64,000 nucleotides of DNA from Metopolophium dirhodum (GCF_019925205.1 NC_083560.1:17503145-17567144); one strand, 5' to 3'. Shown: positions 48,278 through 60,357, counted from the first letter of the stretch. Notes: generated from the sequence alone by a model not told the origin. Numbers and translations are program-made.

Positions 48278-49765
48278 GATTCTGAACGGAGCGATGAATG
48301 TATTGATTTTACAATGATGTGTGTGTGTGTATTTTTGTGTCCGTCATTACTTTTTGGGACATTTCGATTTTCATGAACAGCATATTTTCCGATGTAAAAA
48401 GTTAAAAGTTAGTAAAAAATTCCCGATAGTTTTCAAAAAAGTTTTAAGTTTTATTAACTTTTTTTTAATTATTGTCAATAAAAAAACTTGAAAATGTAAT
48501 CCAAGGTTCCTCATAAGCTGTCGCTATAAGTGGAAGTTAAAAAAAATTTGAGCGTAAATTCACATTAATTTTTTATGTGAATCTGTCTGCCAGGGGTCCG
48601 GCGACGGCTCACTTTTTCATGACTGTCTGAAGTTGACATTTTGACAAAATTCATCGAATTCACGGGAATAAAATTGGAAAATTATTTCTTGTAAGAAATT
48701 GATAAAAATACCTGTTTTATTTATACCTAACCTTTGAAATTTAATACAAAATTCCCTTAAGGTTTTTCTACTTTTAACAAAAATAAATTAGATATAGTTA
48801 GGTTAGGTCAAATACATTTTTTACGAGCGTTTGAAGTTAGACATTGGATACTCACATGTCAATTTACAAACTCTCATACAACGAGTTTCTTTTTTTGTTG
48901 TTATTCAAAAACTAATAACCCTAGCTAGGTACTTAACATTTTCATAAAATGTTTATTTTATCATTTTCATATCAGATAAAATATATTTTGAACTAGTTTT
49001 TACTTATTCGTAGACATTTGAGATTTGAATTTTTTTAGTTTTTATTCTATAATTGTTAATAAACTGTTCGTTTGAAAGTAGAATACAACGTTTCTCATAT
49101 GTAGTTATAACAGCAGTTGGAAAATATTAAAGATCCATGGGCACATTTTTTTTTTAATATGTATTTAAAGTTCAAAATTTTTACAAAAATTTTTAAAACC
49201 TTAAAATCTCGAAAATGTTCAAATTATTTTGTAGTTAAAAATTAAAAAAATTCAATTTCTATAGCCAAGGATTGAAAGTTTAAAATAAGGATTCTCATTA
49301 ATAGTTTTCTGTAACCATAAAATCCAAAAAATAAATAAACACAGTAATTATTCTTTATACATATTTAAAGTTTATATTTGGATGAAATTACATATTAAAA
49401 CCAAAAATAACGGGTGTAGTTATTTGTCTGTAATTTAAAAATATAATTTGTGGGTATTTGTCATTTTTAGGGTATAATATTATACTTTATACACACAATG
49501 ACATTTTTAAATGTAATTGTTTTTGGCAAAAATTAATTTAACCTACTCTTTTACTATTGCCTAATAGTAAAATAAATTACTTTTATCATAATAATATTAT
49601 TAAATATACTTAGTATTATTATAGGCTGACAGATTGTTTTCGATCAGAATCGTTTTTCGTATACAATGATTTTATTTAATTCAAATTTAACACATCTATA
49701 ATTACAATGACTGTCTAGACGCCTAATGTACCGCAGAGCGTAACCCACTTACGTGATTTTTTCAA
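48278..49765 (+). mobile_element. ATTCTGAGCGGAG-family repeat, long copy
   Basis: Starts GATTCTGAACGGAGCGATG and ends around CTGACAGATTG...GATCAGAATCGTTTTTC (49626-49658) plus CAGAGCGTAACCCACTTACG (49734-49753). The two termini correspond to those of the nested pair at 55788-56712. The AT-rich interior has TTCAAAATTTTTAC and GTAGTTAAAAATT words also present in duplications A and B and inverted at 59030-59333. It has no coding capacity. The class is not recognised. Confidence 0.5.
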
Positions 49766-50373
49766 TGCATTCCCGAGTGGTTTTTGAGTTATTTTTGACT
49801 TTTTTTGCCTACTAATAATAATAGGTCCATATTATGATGATAATGTGTAAGGTGACTTTACATGACAATTAGAAAATTGTAAAAAATATAAACCATCAGC
49901 ATTTATAAATTCGTTGAAACGGTCTAATGATAAATACTACCCATAAAATCAATTTTCGAGGTCCATCATCCTTAGAATCAACATTTTAATACCAATTGAG
50001 AAATGACTCGTTTTTATTTTGTATTGGGTTTCTATCAACATTTTCGAAAAAAATATCCGCCAAATGATTTTCATTCTCATTTGAAAAACGGAAATGTACA
50101 GATAGTTTAATATAATTGTTTGGACATTGAACAAAAAAACAGAATTCGAATGAAACCATTATTATAGGAAACAATGGCGGTTAGTATGTATTATGTGATT
50201 GGTGATCGTACTGTATAGTAATGCTCGGGAAGTTCCGAAGGAATAGACCCTTTTCTTGTTTTTATAGGTATACAAAACATATAATCATGTATAAAATACA
50301 ACACACGCTCGTGTAATACGTGTAATATAGTGGCTGTCAAAAAGGGCACTGCCGCTATATACACCATTGTGTG
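49766..50373. other. AT-rich intergenic DNA, nothing recognised
   Basis: Overlapping minus-strand frames at 49949-50388 have no domain. Confidence 0.5.
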
Positions 50374-50375
50374 TA

Positions 50376-50907
50376 CAGGGTGATCCATTTAAGTGCCTAC
50401 ACTCATTATTTATAAAAAGTTTCAACTCTTACGAAAATATTTTTTTCATATAATTTTATGTCGATTCAAAGTTCAAACCAACACATTTCTGAAAAAAATC
50501 ATATTTTTACTATTTTTACCCTTATAATTTTTCAAGTTTTTACTCTTTCGAAAGACTCCATACTTTTTTTATTTCGTGTTCCAAAGCGGAGTATTTCGAT
50601 CAACAAATATGAGATTTCGGTTAGTTCGTTAGTTCTAACTCCATTTCAAGTTTAGATGAGCAAAATGTTACTCCGCTAATCTAAACTAAAAATTTGCACG
50701 ACCAATGAACTAGCCGACATTCGATATAATATTTTGTCGATCGAAAAATATTCGAATAATATTCTGCTTCGGAATACGAAGTCAACGACGAAAAGTAAGA
50801 AATGTCGTGTAAAGGACATCAAAATAAAAGAAAAGAATATTTTCAAAAAAAAGTCAAAACGTTTCAATGAATATCGAGTGTAGGTAGACACGTAAATGGA
50901 TCACCTG
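50376..50907. mobile_element. Palindromic MITE (CAGGGTGATCC family)
   Basis: Starts CAGGGTGATCCATTTAAGTG and ends CACGTAAATGGATCACCTG. Long inverted arms include CACTCATTATTTATAAAAAG versus its diverged inverse, and the loop holds TTTAGATGAGCAAAATG...CCGCTAATCTAAAC, as in the element at 8258. TA precedes the left end but the right flank is GTG, so the duplication is not intact. Frames at 50458-50891 on both strands lie in the arms and are not genes. Confidence 0.7.
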
Positions 50908-51264
50908 GTGTGATAGTGATATTGTTATTTTGCTGCGGGCGCTGGGCAGTTGCGACCGAGTCGGTATTATAGGTAGGTAAAAGGTACATTTTGATAATAT
51001 TGTGTGCTTCGTGGTTATTATTATTGCGTTTCGTTATTAACCCATTAACTGGGTTTCTAAATACGCTAGACGCACACGCAGCGGCGGCGTTCTACACGAC
51101 CGTAAAAATCGTTAGGATTTTAATCTGAAACGCAGCTAATATAACCAGCTGACCTACCTCAATGTCGTTACATTTTTTATATTGGATTAATATTACAATA
51201 TTATTTTGCTCATACGCGTTTAAGCGCCGGACAACAGCTGCTGTGGCTAGAGCGCGATGTATAC
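50908..51264. other. Intergenic DNA, nothing recognised
   Basis: Slightly GC-richer patches around 51050-51110 and 51210-51260; no assignable exon. Confidence 0.5.
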
Positions 51265-51266
51265 TA

Positions 51267-51715
51267 CAGGGCGTAACGGAGAGGACAGAAAAAAAAAATT
51301 AATGTCGCTCAAACGCATGACAAATATTGATAAAATGATGTGATTAGTTAATAGTCCATAAAAATATGCCCGTGTTAGCAAATTTCCAAAAATAATGTTT
51401 TAAAAAAAAGTTATTGCGTTCCAAATTAATTTGTTCAAAAATATATTGATATTTTAAAAATTCTACAAAATTAACTACTCGACTTGGATAAATGTTTTTA
51501 CCATCCTAATCGTCCCTATAATTGAATTCACAAATTGGCTGTTTTGAATTTATTCAAAACAATTTAAATCAAATTAAAAAATTTTTATTCCCAGTGTTTA
51601 AATATTTTTTTTTTATTTATTACTCGAATGGATATATATTATGTATAAAAAAAAAATTTAAATATTGAATACAACAAAAGTCATTCCAAAAGTCATTTCT
51701 ATCTATTGCACCCTG
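51267..51715. mobile_element. TA-flanked MITE (CAGGGCGTAAC ends)
   Basis: Starts CAGGGCGTAACGGAGAGG and ends TTTCTATCTATTGCACCCTG with TA on both sides (51265-51266, 51716-51717). The inverted repeats are imperfect (CAGGGYGYAAY). AT-rich interior, no coding frame. Likely a non-autonomous Tc1/mariner-superfamily member. Confidence 0.55.
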
Positions 51716-51717
51716 TA

Positions 51718-52465
51718 CATAAATTAAGTTCATATTATTATGTACAACGTACGTCATTAATGAAGTCTTAAATCGCTCAGTCGCTCAGGTGCGCGACGTG
51801 ACGTACTTCGATAAGACAAAATAAGTTTAAGTTCACGCACGCACACGCTAACAATACAATAATAATATAAACAGTAAAGTCCGCAGTACATGAGGTAGGT
51901 ACATGTTGTCAAACCATTTTGAGTACACTAAGTTTTGATGAAATGTCCCGTTGTGAGCATTAAATTAATTCAAACTGTCAATTATTTACGGTTATTTCGT
52001 GTAACGCACTCGATAGATGATCCTGCTGTAATGACCGTCCCTAATGACCGATAAATTTAAACTTTTACTATTAAAACTTATAACAAAATTCCGATAAAAA
52101 AAAAAAAAAAACGGATAAATAATAATCATATTATTAATAAGTATTTTTCTACATAATATTGGCTTTATATTGTCGACAAATCAGCTCTAAATGCATTTTC
52201 CGAGTGTACCTATACATTATAGGTGTGCTGTTCCGAAAAAGTGAGTAAAAGATTTAAAGTGATCATTTTTACGTCACACGTTGGGATGAGCATGTTAACA
52301 GCCTAATGCTCTCATTTCTTCCTTAGATAATGAATTTATTCAAATTTTTGGAATTTTTAAATATTATACATAGGTACTCACCATATTTTTACCTTATATC
52401 CTGGTCGGTTGGTTATCAGCGTATAGTCACGATTGTTGATACTAAGACAATTATTATTTATTGTA
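51718..52465. other. AT-rich intergenic DNA, nothing recognised
   Basis: An A15 run lies near 52097-52111. The frame at 52330-52572 runs into the next MITE and is not supported. Confidence 0.5.
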
Positions 52466-52467
52466 TA

Positions 52468-53002
52468 CAGGATTTTTTCATGAAATCACTCATTATCTCA
52501 AAAAGTATTAATGTTTTTAAAAATATTTTTTTACATGGTTTAAAATTGTTAAAAAAACAACGTTTTTGTTAGAAAATTATAATTTTAAATATTTTTATCC
52601 GTATATTTTTTTTAAGTTTTTACTTTTTTTAATGAGAACATAGATTTTTAATTTAATATTCCAAAGCAGAATATTTTTCTAAATATTATGATTCATAAAA
52701 ATCGAATTTAGTGCGAGTAGTTTTATATGAGTTATAAGTATTTAAAGTATTGATGGACGGGGTTACGCCACAAAATGTTTGTCCACTACTCCGCTTGTCC
52801 AAAGCTTGTGAGATTAAAACTCTATGTTGTCATTCAAAAAAGTTAAGACTTAGAAAAATATAAGGTTGAAAAATATTTTAAAACATGATATTTTAATAAA
52901 AACGTTGTTTTTTCCACAACTTGAAACTATGTAAAAAAATATTTTCAAAAACATTAATACTTTTTGAAATAACGAGTGTTTCATGATTATAGAATCACTT
53001 TG
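52468..53002. mobile_element. Palindromic MITE (CAGGGTGAT family), diverged ends
   Basis: TA (52466-52467) then CAGGATTTTTTCATGAAATC, and right end GATTATAGAATCACTTTG then TA (53003-53004). The inner parts of both arms (CATTATCTCAAAAAGTATTAATG versus CATTAATACTTTTTGAAATAACG) pair as in 8258-8875. The loop holds GGGGTTACGCCACAAAATG and CCACTACTCCGCTTGTCC. Confidence 0.65.
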
Positions 53003-53004
53003 TA

Positions 53005-53792
53005 TAAGTATTTATTTAATATACCCAAGTAGATTCATACCATAGATAATATAAGAATGGATAGGACATAAGAACTTATCACATGAAACATTAGTGATAC
53101 TATTTTCAAGGTTATATGGGGCAAATATTGATATGATAATTGATAAATAATAATAAATATTTTGAATATTTTAAATATTTAACAAAGTTTAGAGTAATCT
53201 TCCAGGCACAAGTGGCACAACAATCAAAATACAAACTGACAAATATCTAAATATAACTGACTATCATGTTATCATTATTACTTAATAAAATAGTTTTGCA
53301 CATAACCTTAAAAAGCCCCATATCGTCTTTCTCTGTTTACGTTCTCTCTTCCCCAAAAAAGCACACGGCCCCATATGGAACTGGTATAGATATGTCCTAT
53401 CCATTCTTATATTATCATCTATGATTCATACTAGCCTATCAATATAATGCCAAAATATTAAGGTGTCCAAATTCTGTTTAAATCGTATTTGGGATATTAC
53501 TACAGTTTATTATGTGTATTAAAAGACGTTTGGAAACCGATAATTCAGAGTGGAGCTCTCATAACTCGTTTTGTTTTTTGTAACTTTAAATCAAAACATT
53601 ATCAACTTATTATCGGGCGAAATATTATAGCATTGATAAACTATACAATGACGCGTTTAAAGTATATCGGACGTAAACACGATATTATACGAGCACAAAA
53701 AACCACCGGACCGGAAGTACAGGCCATTTCACGCGTGCCTCGCCAGATACCAGTCGTGTATCATTATTATTTATTATAATATTACTATAGTA
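53005..53792. other. Intergenic DNA, nothing recognised
   Basis: CATAGATAATATAAGAATGGATAGGACATA (53042-53070) recurs inverted at 53393-53420, so this stretch may itself contain an inverted-repeat element of about 380 bp. The open frame 53489-53779 has no domain. Confidence 0.4.
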
Positions 53793-53800
53793 GTTGTAGC

Positions 53801-54321
53801 CGCATTGCTTGAAACCGAAAATATATTTCCCGATTTCGGTTTCGGTTTCGGATATCGGTATTTATATTTTTCCAATTTTGATTTCGGTTTCGATATCGGT
53901 ATTCATTTTTTCCGATTTTGATTTCGGTTTCGGATATCGGTAAATATTTTTTCTGGATTTTATTTCGTTTTTGATAACCGGTCTTGATTTTTTTCGATTT
54001 TGTTTTCGGTTTCGGTTTCGATTCCGGTTCTTAACGGTTTACACCGTTATTCGAAATCGGTATCTAACATCGGTTTCAAGTTCCTGCATTATATTATAAT
54101 AACGACCAGGGCTTGAAACCGAAAATATATTTCCCGATTTTGATTTCATTTTTGGATGTCGGTATTTATTTTTTCTGATTTCGTTTTTGATTTTGAATAC
54201 CGGTTTTGATTACCGGTATTGGTTTTGTTCGATTTTGTTTTCGGTTTTGGTGTTGATTTCGATTTTTAACGGTTTTAACCGGTATTCAAAATCGGTATCA
54301 AAATATCGGTTTCAAGCCCGG
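53801..54321. mobile_element. Two adjacent CAGGGCTTGAAACCG-family MITEs inside one target duplication
   Basis: Copy one runs from 53801 (GCTTGAAACCGAAAATA) to about 54086 (TCGGTTTCAAGTTCCTG). Copy two runs from 54107 (CAGGGCTTGAAACCG) to 54321 (CGGTTTCAAGCCCGG). Both are made of degenerate GATTTCGGTTTCGG units. The outer flanks GTTGTAGC (53793-53800) and GTTGTAGG (54322-54329) match at 7 of 8 positions, so the pair behaves as a single inserted unit. The open frame at 54187-54498 reads through it. Confidence 0.7.
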
Positions 54322-54329
54322 GTTGTAGG

Positions 54330-55787
54330 TGCTGTAAATCGACATGTCTGTGCGAAATTTCTGCCAAAACCGTTCGCCCACTGTTGCAGCTGTGATGACG
54401 GTTTCGACGTTTTTCACAGTCTACCGGCGGTAGTTTTTCGCACGGCCTTCGGAGAAACTATTATCATATACTACGCTCGTATCGGTATGTATACGTAGTG
54501 GTTCAGTTGACCATATATAAATATATACACAGTAGAGGTCCTTACACTAGTTTCCCTCCGCCGAATACGCATAGCGAGGTTATTAATAGTTTTCGTGGGT
54601 TATACGCTTATGTGCATTTATATATCGTCATCTATAAATTATTAATCGAGGACTATAATAATAATTATAATATCACATTATTAATATCTGTTGGCGAAAT
54701 ATTATTGGTATACATGTTATTATTATTGTTATCATGGTTATAACTTATATTCTAGCTGGCAGTCGACCATGACCTCAATACGTGAAACGCCAACTTTGGA
54801 CTATTATACCTAGGCACTTGGGTTTTTCAAACATTGAACTATTTCAATCTATTTTAGCGCCATCGAAAAACCTTGATATTTTTATAAACTTATCCGTAAT
54901 ATTATGTCGCTTGTACATATTATTTTCAATTTAGTCTATAAGCGAAACTATTCGAATCATCTAATATACCTACCTATATTATCTTAAAAAAAAATCCATA
55001 TTATCTAGATTAATGAAATCTAAGACGCCAAGAATGTAATTAGCCATTAGGTAATTAAAATCAATATCGAACAACACATATTATTCTCTTGCACTATAAT
55101 GCGCAGATGGGTAATCTTGAAATAGATGAAAGCAATTTTGTTTTCTGGACTCAACGTCGGTCGGTATAATATATAATTTATAAATATTATTAAAAACGCT
55201 TATACGTCGTCGAAACACACGACGATAGTATTTTTTTTTTTTTTTATAAACGCCAACAATTATAACGATACGATTTTAAGGATGAAATTAATAATAATTC
55301 TGGCGCGGGCGCCACAATGTTATTGTTACTCATACCTACGATGACGATATTGCACAATATAATATAATAACTACTATTGCGGACTTTCGTGTTTTTCGCT
55401 ATGCGGCAGACGGCAAATTATTTTTGACATTTTCCGACGTTTTAATAAAAAAAAAAAAAATAATAATATAAAAACACGTCGATTAGACCGAACCGCGGTT
55501 CGCCTATCGTGCCGCGTCGTCGTCGTCGTCGGCATGTAAAATATTATTATGTAGGCCACGTGGCTGCAGCAGCAGAGGGGTAGTTCATTCGACCTTTTAT
55601 CATGATATATCATCATCATTATTATTATTATTATTATTTATTATATACGGCGACATAGAAGCGGTTCAGCAGCGTTACCGGTTACCATGCTTAGGGTGTA
55701 TATTATGTACCTGTGTGTGAAATACCTACTCGTAATCATCGCGAGTTAGCCCGTCGCCCGCACTCGAACTCGAATGCGCTTGGTTTT
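54330..55787. other. Intergenic DNA, no gene recognised
   Basis: More balanced patches at 54335-54470 and 55480-55600, the latter with a short (GTC)n near 55518-55531. Overlapping frames lack domains. An (ATT)n tract lies at about 55617-55637. Confidence 0.45.
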
Positions 55788-56712
55788 AGATTCTGAGAGC
55801 GGAGCGAGGAAGCTTTGGTGAATTTACAATGGTGTTTATTTATTTATATATTTTTTTTCGTCCTATATACAAAATTTCTACCAGAAGATGTGCTTAGATT
55901 TCAAGATAATTAGTGTTTTATCTTTTAGAAAGTTGGTACAATATGGTACTTTAGAGCGTTCATTTTCTTGATAAAAAAAAAAAGCTGGTAAGTGGATGTC
56001 ACTCTGCTGTTACAAGTGGGTCAATGTATAATGGACTGTATCAAACTGGAATTCAATGATATAATATCATTTTATAAGAAAAACGATTCTGAGCGGAGAC
56101 GGTTTGTCAGTCAGGATATTTTATATTGGTTTTGTTCATTACAGCCTGTAAGTTGAATTTATTAATTATATAATATTATTATTTTTTATTCGTTCCCACG
56201 GTGATAGACAAAGCGTTAGAAATTAAAATCCCATTTTTAGTGGTTTTTTTTTGTAATTTGTCAGTGGTTTTTTCTCGCGGCATTAAATGACTGTTGAGAT
56301 AATTGAAAAATATTACATGTCTAAAGTACCATTTTGATCCAATTTTCTAAGAGATATTAAGATACTATAATAATATGTTGAAATCGAAGCACCCCTTCTG
56401 GTAGCAATCTTTTAAACAGGATAAAAAAAAAAAAAAATAGAAAACATCGTTGGAAAACCACTAGCTTCCTCGCTCCACTCAGAATCTAATTATAATATTA
56501 TAATAATATTAATTCAACTTACACGCTGTAATAATTAATAATAACAATATAAAATAATATCCAGACTGACAAATTGTCTCCACTCAGATCGTCCTTGTAC
56601 AACTGATAATTATATCATTGAATTCAAGTTCAATACAATCCATAACACGTTGACCCACTTGTAACCTACTGTACAGCAGAGTGACATCCACTTATCCGCT
56701 TTTTTTTTTTTT
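55788..56712 (+). mobile_element. ATTCTGAGCGGAG-family copy with an inverted copy inserted in it
   Basis: Order along the plus strand: A end (55788-55980, ATTCTGAGAGCGGAGCGAGG), B end in inverted sense (55986-56180, GTGGATGTCACTCTGCTG and GATTCTGAGCGGAGACGG), inverted A end (about 56300-56487, CCTCGCTCCACTCAGAATC), then B end in direct sense (56520-56712, CTCCACTCAGATCG and CAGCAGAGTGACATCCACTT). This fits an outer plus-strand copy interrupted by a complete minus-strand copy of the same family at about 55986-56487. No coding frame. Confidence 0.6.
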
Positions 56713-57869
56713 GTTGCGATTACTTCGATTGTTTCGCCGCGGCACTATAGTATAGTATTTTCAAAATTACGCAGGGGATTCGTTTCGGACCGAATGAAAG
56801 AAAAAAAAATCCTAAACACTTCGTCTAGACGCGGTAAAACGTTTCCGTCGAAAGACCACTGCGGTTAAAAGCATTCCGACCTAATATTTAATAGACGCCC
56901 CCCTGCCACGGCCCCGCGACGATAATATTCGTTCCGCGCAGCTTTCGGTCTCTTCTGGAGCGGGTTCGCGATTTATTTCCCACACCCAGTTTTATGTCCA
57001 CCCAGAATTTATATAAAACCTACCCTAAAAGCTGGCGGCGTTCTCTTTTGTCGTCGTTAGCCATAGTCTCTGTACTTCTTATTTTTATTCTTATTCTTCT
57101 TCTTCTTCTTCTTCTTCTTCTCCACCGTCTTCGTGTCCTCCTCCTCCTCCTCCTCCGTCTTTTCTACGTCTCCTGCTTTAGGTACAACATTATAAACGAT
57201 GAAAACGATTCCCAACACAACACACAACGCCCATAATCGATATGGTGCTCATTTATTGTTGATGTGTGTTGAATGATGACTACCGACGAAATACCCGATA
57301 GTTTTTTATATGTATATAATATATGGTTTTTTTAACGTACAATTTAGGTACATTGTTTTCGAAGCGTAATATTTTATCAGATTCCAACGATGCGTTCGAC
57401 CACACAATATTAATAACTATTAGTTAATTAGTCACAAACGTTTAAATCAATAATGTATTACTAGCGCACCGCGAGGACAAGTTTATAGATTCAATAAAAC
57501 TATATACTATAGGTATTATTGGTATCAAAAGCAGATAACCATGGTAAGTTTAAACCACAACAAGCGCTAGTGATTCTGGGCTCTCAGCTATTTCAGATAG
57601 TTGGTTCGCCAGTCATCGTAAAGCACTTTTCGTTATAGACCGATGTTTACCCTGTATATCTTAAATCGTGGTGCATATACATAGTCAATATGCATTTGAA
57701 ACAAGATTTATATTTTAAAAAAAAATTCACAGGTAGAAAATATTATGATTAAACTAAAAGCCGCAACCCGTTGTTGATTGTGTGTCGTTATATTGACACA
57801 CGTCTGGCAACACAAAAATACTAAATGGCAATACGAATAAGTGTGAAAAAATGATAATCGTTTATATTT
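56713..57869. other. Intergenic DNA with CpG-rich patch and CTT/CTC repeats
   Basis: The patch at 56880-57060 is GC-richer and promoter-like, followed by the pyrimidine repeat listed separately. The open frame 56994-57236 reads the repeat as a leucine run and is not accepted. Nothing else recognised. Confidence 0.4.
57086..57155. repeat. (TTC)n and (TCC)n pyrimidine microsatellites
   Basis: A (TTC)n run at about 57096-57121 and a (TCC)n run at about 57137-57154 make a strand-biased polypyrimidine block. Confidence 0.85.
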
Positions 57870-57951
57870 ATCTCTATCTAGATGAGTTCCATTTGTGTTA
57901 CGTTTATCTAGATAACATTTCATTAAAGTCAACTCGTCTCATCTAGATAAT
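57870..57951. repeat. Short palindromic repeat with ATCTAGATGAG ends
   Basis: TATCTAGATGAGTT near 57876 and its inverse near 57930-57948 enclose about 55 bp. Nearby ATAATCGT (57851-57858) and ATAATTGT (57950-57957) resemble each other, which could be a target duplication of a miniature element. Confidence 0.35.
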
Positions 57952-57957
57952 AATTGT

Positions 57958-58103
57958 TTGGTTAACTTTTCTATTCCCAACACGATACTGCTCGTACCGG
58001 CGCGCGTTTTTGTCCTCCGACCGGCAAACGTAGTCGTCGGCGCGAAACGCAAAATTAATTTGACGGTGCCGGATCCGTCACATCCGGGCGCCGCTTGTAA
58101 AGG
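57958..58103 (+). other. GC-rich open frame, possible exon
   Basis: From 57958 the frame is open for 66 codons. The central part (57979-58097) is strongly GC- and CpG-rich with G/C-ending codons, unlike its surroundings, and encodes NTILLVPARVFVLRP followed by NVVVGAKRKINLTVPDP. A GTAAAG donor-like site follows at about 58098. The LLVP...RP pattern is loosely reminiscent of the first macroglobulin domain of thioester/alpha-2-macroglobulin proteins, but this is weak. No good upstream acceptor was found; the nearest CTAG lies inside a palindromic repeat. It may be an exon, a decayed exon, or a CpG-rich chance frame. Confidence 0.2.
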
Positions 58104-59029
58104 GCACATTATATTATGTAATATAATATTATGTATAGGTGCGACGGAGTTCCGATAAACGATTTACGATAAAATGGTACTGAGCGTGTAATGAGATTTC
58201 TGGATTTCCGAATCCGGGCGTCTGGAAGACGCTAATTATTTATCGCGCACGTAGCACACACACCCACACCCACACCCACACGCACATAATATTATAATAT
58301 ATTTTATTAGACGTCGTGTGCATGTATGTTTGTTTTTTTCCTCCAACAAACAGGAAAGACGTTATTCGACAAGGACACCGCCGTGATAATATATGTATTA
58401 TTATTATAACGGCGGGGCGAGATAAGAAACTTTCCGCCGCCTCGCACATAATACCGTAATGTATATTATTATTATTATTATTATTATACCACAATGATTA
58501 TTGCGTTAGCCCAGCGTCGCAGTGTAAGAAATTCCGTTTTTATATATTACACTAACCCAGGTAACCCACCCAGTGACCTACAGACATTGTTATAATATTG
58601 TAACGATAGTGGTGGTGGTGGTAGTGGTTTCAATTTGTAGTCGACGTATAGACACTATTATTAGATTTAATATTACTATGATAGCGTACATTTTTTCTTT
58701 ACCATCGATTTATTAATCACACGTATCGAATATCTTATTACAAATGTAATATATTATAATTAGTCATTTTCAAAGTCAATGTGTTTTATAAAAAAAAAAA
58801 AAAATTAAAACAAATTTTACTATCAACTAATTTTTATTATTAAAAAATTGTATTGTAATTCTTTATTTCAAAAAACATTGCATTTGCGTACCTTACCTAT
58901 TATCTAAATACTTTTTTTTTGGGTTACTTATAGGCTATCGCAACTACTTATGAAGAATCTTGTATTACGTATTCAAGCCTTGGATACATCAACATTGAGA
59001 ATTTTCTATATTTTTAAGTACAAAATATT
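58104..59029. other. Intergenic DNA with simple repeats
   Basis: Contains the (CACACC)n tract, an (ATT)n tract at about 58466-58488 and a (GGT)n tract at about 58611-58622. No gene recognised. Confidence 0.5.
58255..58284. repeat. (CACACC)n microsatellite
   Basis: About four CACACC-type units with CACA flanks. Confidence 0.8.
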
Positions 59030-59333
59030 TCCTGGTTTTCACAAATTTCGTAAAAATTTGAACTTGAAGTGCTTACAAAAAAAAAAATCCATGTCTATGT
59101 ATATTTAATATTTTTTTTCCCAATGTTGCCAAACAACTATTTTAACAAATGTTCGTATTTTGTTTCTCTAACTATTTAAAAAATTACCGAGATTCAATTT
59201 TGACCTCCCAAAAGTATCATTTTTTTAGCAGAAACCTTCATAAAAGTTTTTATTAGAAAAAAAAACACGCATCTTTGAAAAATCAATACATTCAGAATCG
59301 TTCTGCAGAATATCATTCTACGCTCAGAATCTA
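59030..59333 (-). mobile_element. ATTCTGAGCGGAG-family fragment
   Basis: Ends at 59333 in ACGCTCAGAATCTAAA, the inverse of the family's A end (TTTAGATTCTGAGCG), and carries interior AT-rich words related to 49040-49300 in the opposite orientation. The left boundary is approximate. Confidence 0.45.
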
Positions 59334-60356
59334 AAAAAGATTTAAACTATTTGGATTGATAATCTATTAAAAATATGTACGAATTACAAATTATAAATGT
59401 TTTTGTTAAATTAAGGCACGTTGTTCATTATTCAAACCAATACAATTAATGGTTATTTTATCATACCTACCTTAGCTATTATTTCAATTTGTATTTATTT
59501 GTAAAGGCATGTCTTGGATGACGTTTACTCGGCATTAGCATTTTAAAAACTAAATCTAGGGTTTGGATGGTTTTTAGAGACGATTTTTTTCATCTGGTAC
59601 GCATTAGAATTTTTATGTACGTGTACTGGACCTTGACCTCGGGTAAAGTTGCTTTAATATATGCCGCATTTGTATACGATTCTATACATAACCTAAGACT
59701 CTACCTTTATTATTTATATATATGTATACACACTAATGCCACTGTGTAATCCATACATTAACGAGCGTATTTAGGAATTCTATAGAATAACGTAAAGCAT
59801 ATACATTAACGCTAACGAGTAGTTTTTGAGTTATTTAACTTTGTGTACTAAGGCTAATGATAATAATACGTCCATTATAATAGGTTTGGAAGACACCAAT
59901 ATATCAACGTGATATTATGCTATGTTAAAATTGTCCGAGTATACCGTATCCAATATAATATGGTTTGATATAGGTACCTAGGCATATACAATATTTTTGT
60001 GCAACCGTTTTTAAAGACTATTGGATCAATTGTGGTACAAACAGATTACATAGATAATTACTCAGAATCTAGTATTTAGAGTTGTGATTTAAACGCATAT
60101 AACGCACAGATGCATTGCCGCAGGAAATTCCATAAATGGTTCCTATAAACTTCAGCTACATATACGAGCGAGAATAATAATATGGTCCTCTCAAAAAAAT
60201 CAGAATTTGAATAAATTCATTATCACATTTTAAAACGACGATCATGATTGGTAAATTGCCCGGTGTGTAACAAACATGAGATAAAAATGTATTAACGCTT
60301 TCAGTTCGATTACATAACCATGATTACCGTTTGATAACGCATAATATTATTGTGAT
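59334..60356. other. AT-rich intergenic DNA, repeat remnants only
   Basis: AACGAGTAGTTTTTGAGTTATTT near 59815 and following bases resemble 49780-49840, a probable repeat remnant. The open frame 59567-59749 has no domain. Confidence 0.45.
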
Positions 60357-60357
60357 C

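Noticed and set aside
48797..48808. TTAGGTTAGG resembling insect telomere repeat
   Set aside because: Only two units; too short to call an interstitial telomeric sequence in AT-rich DNA.
56994..57236. Frame with a long leucine run
   Set aside because: It is a translation of the TTC/TCC microsatellite; no start context or conserved sequence.
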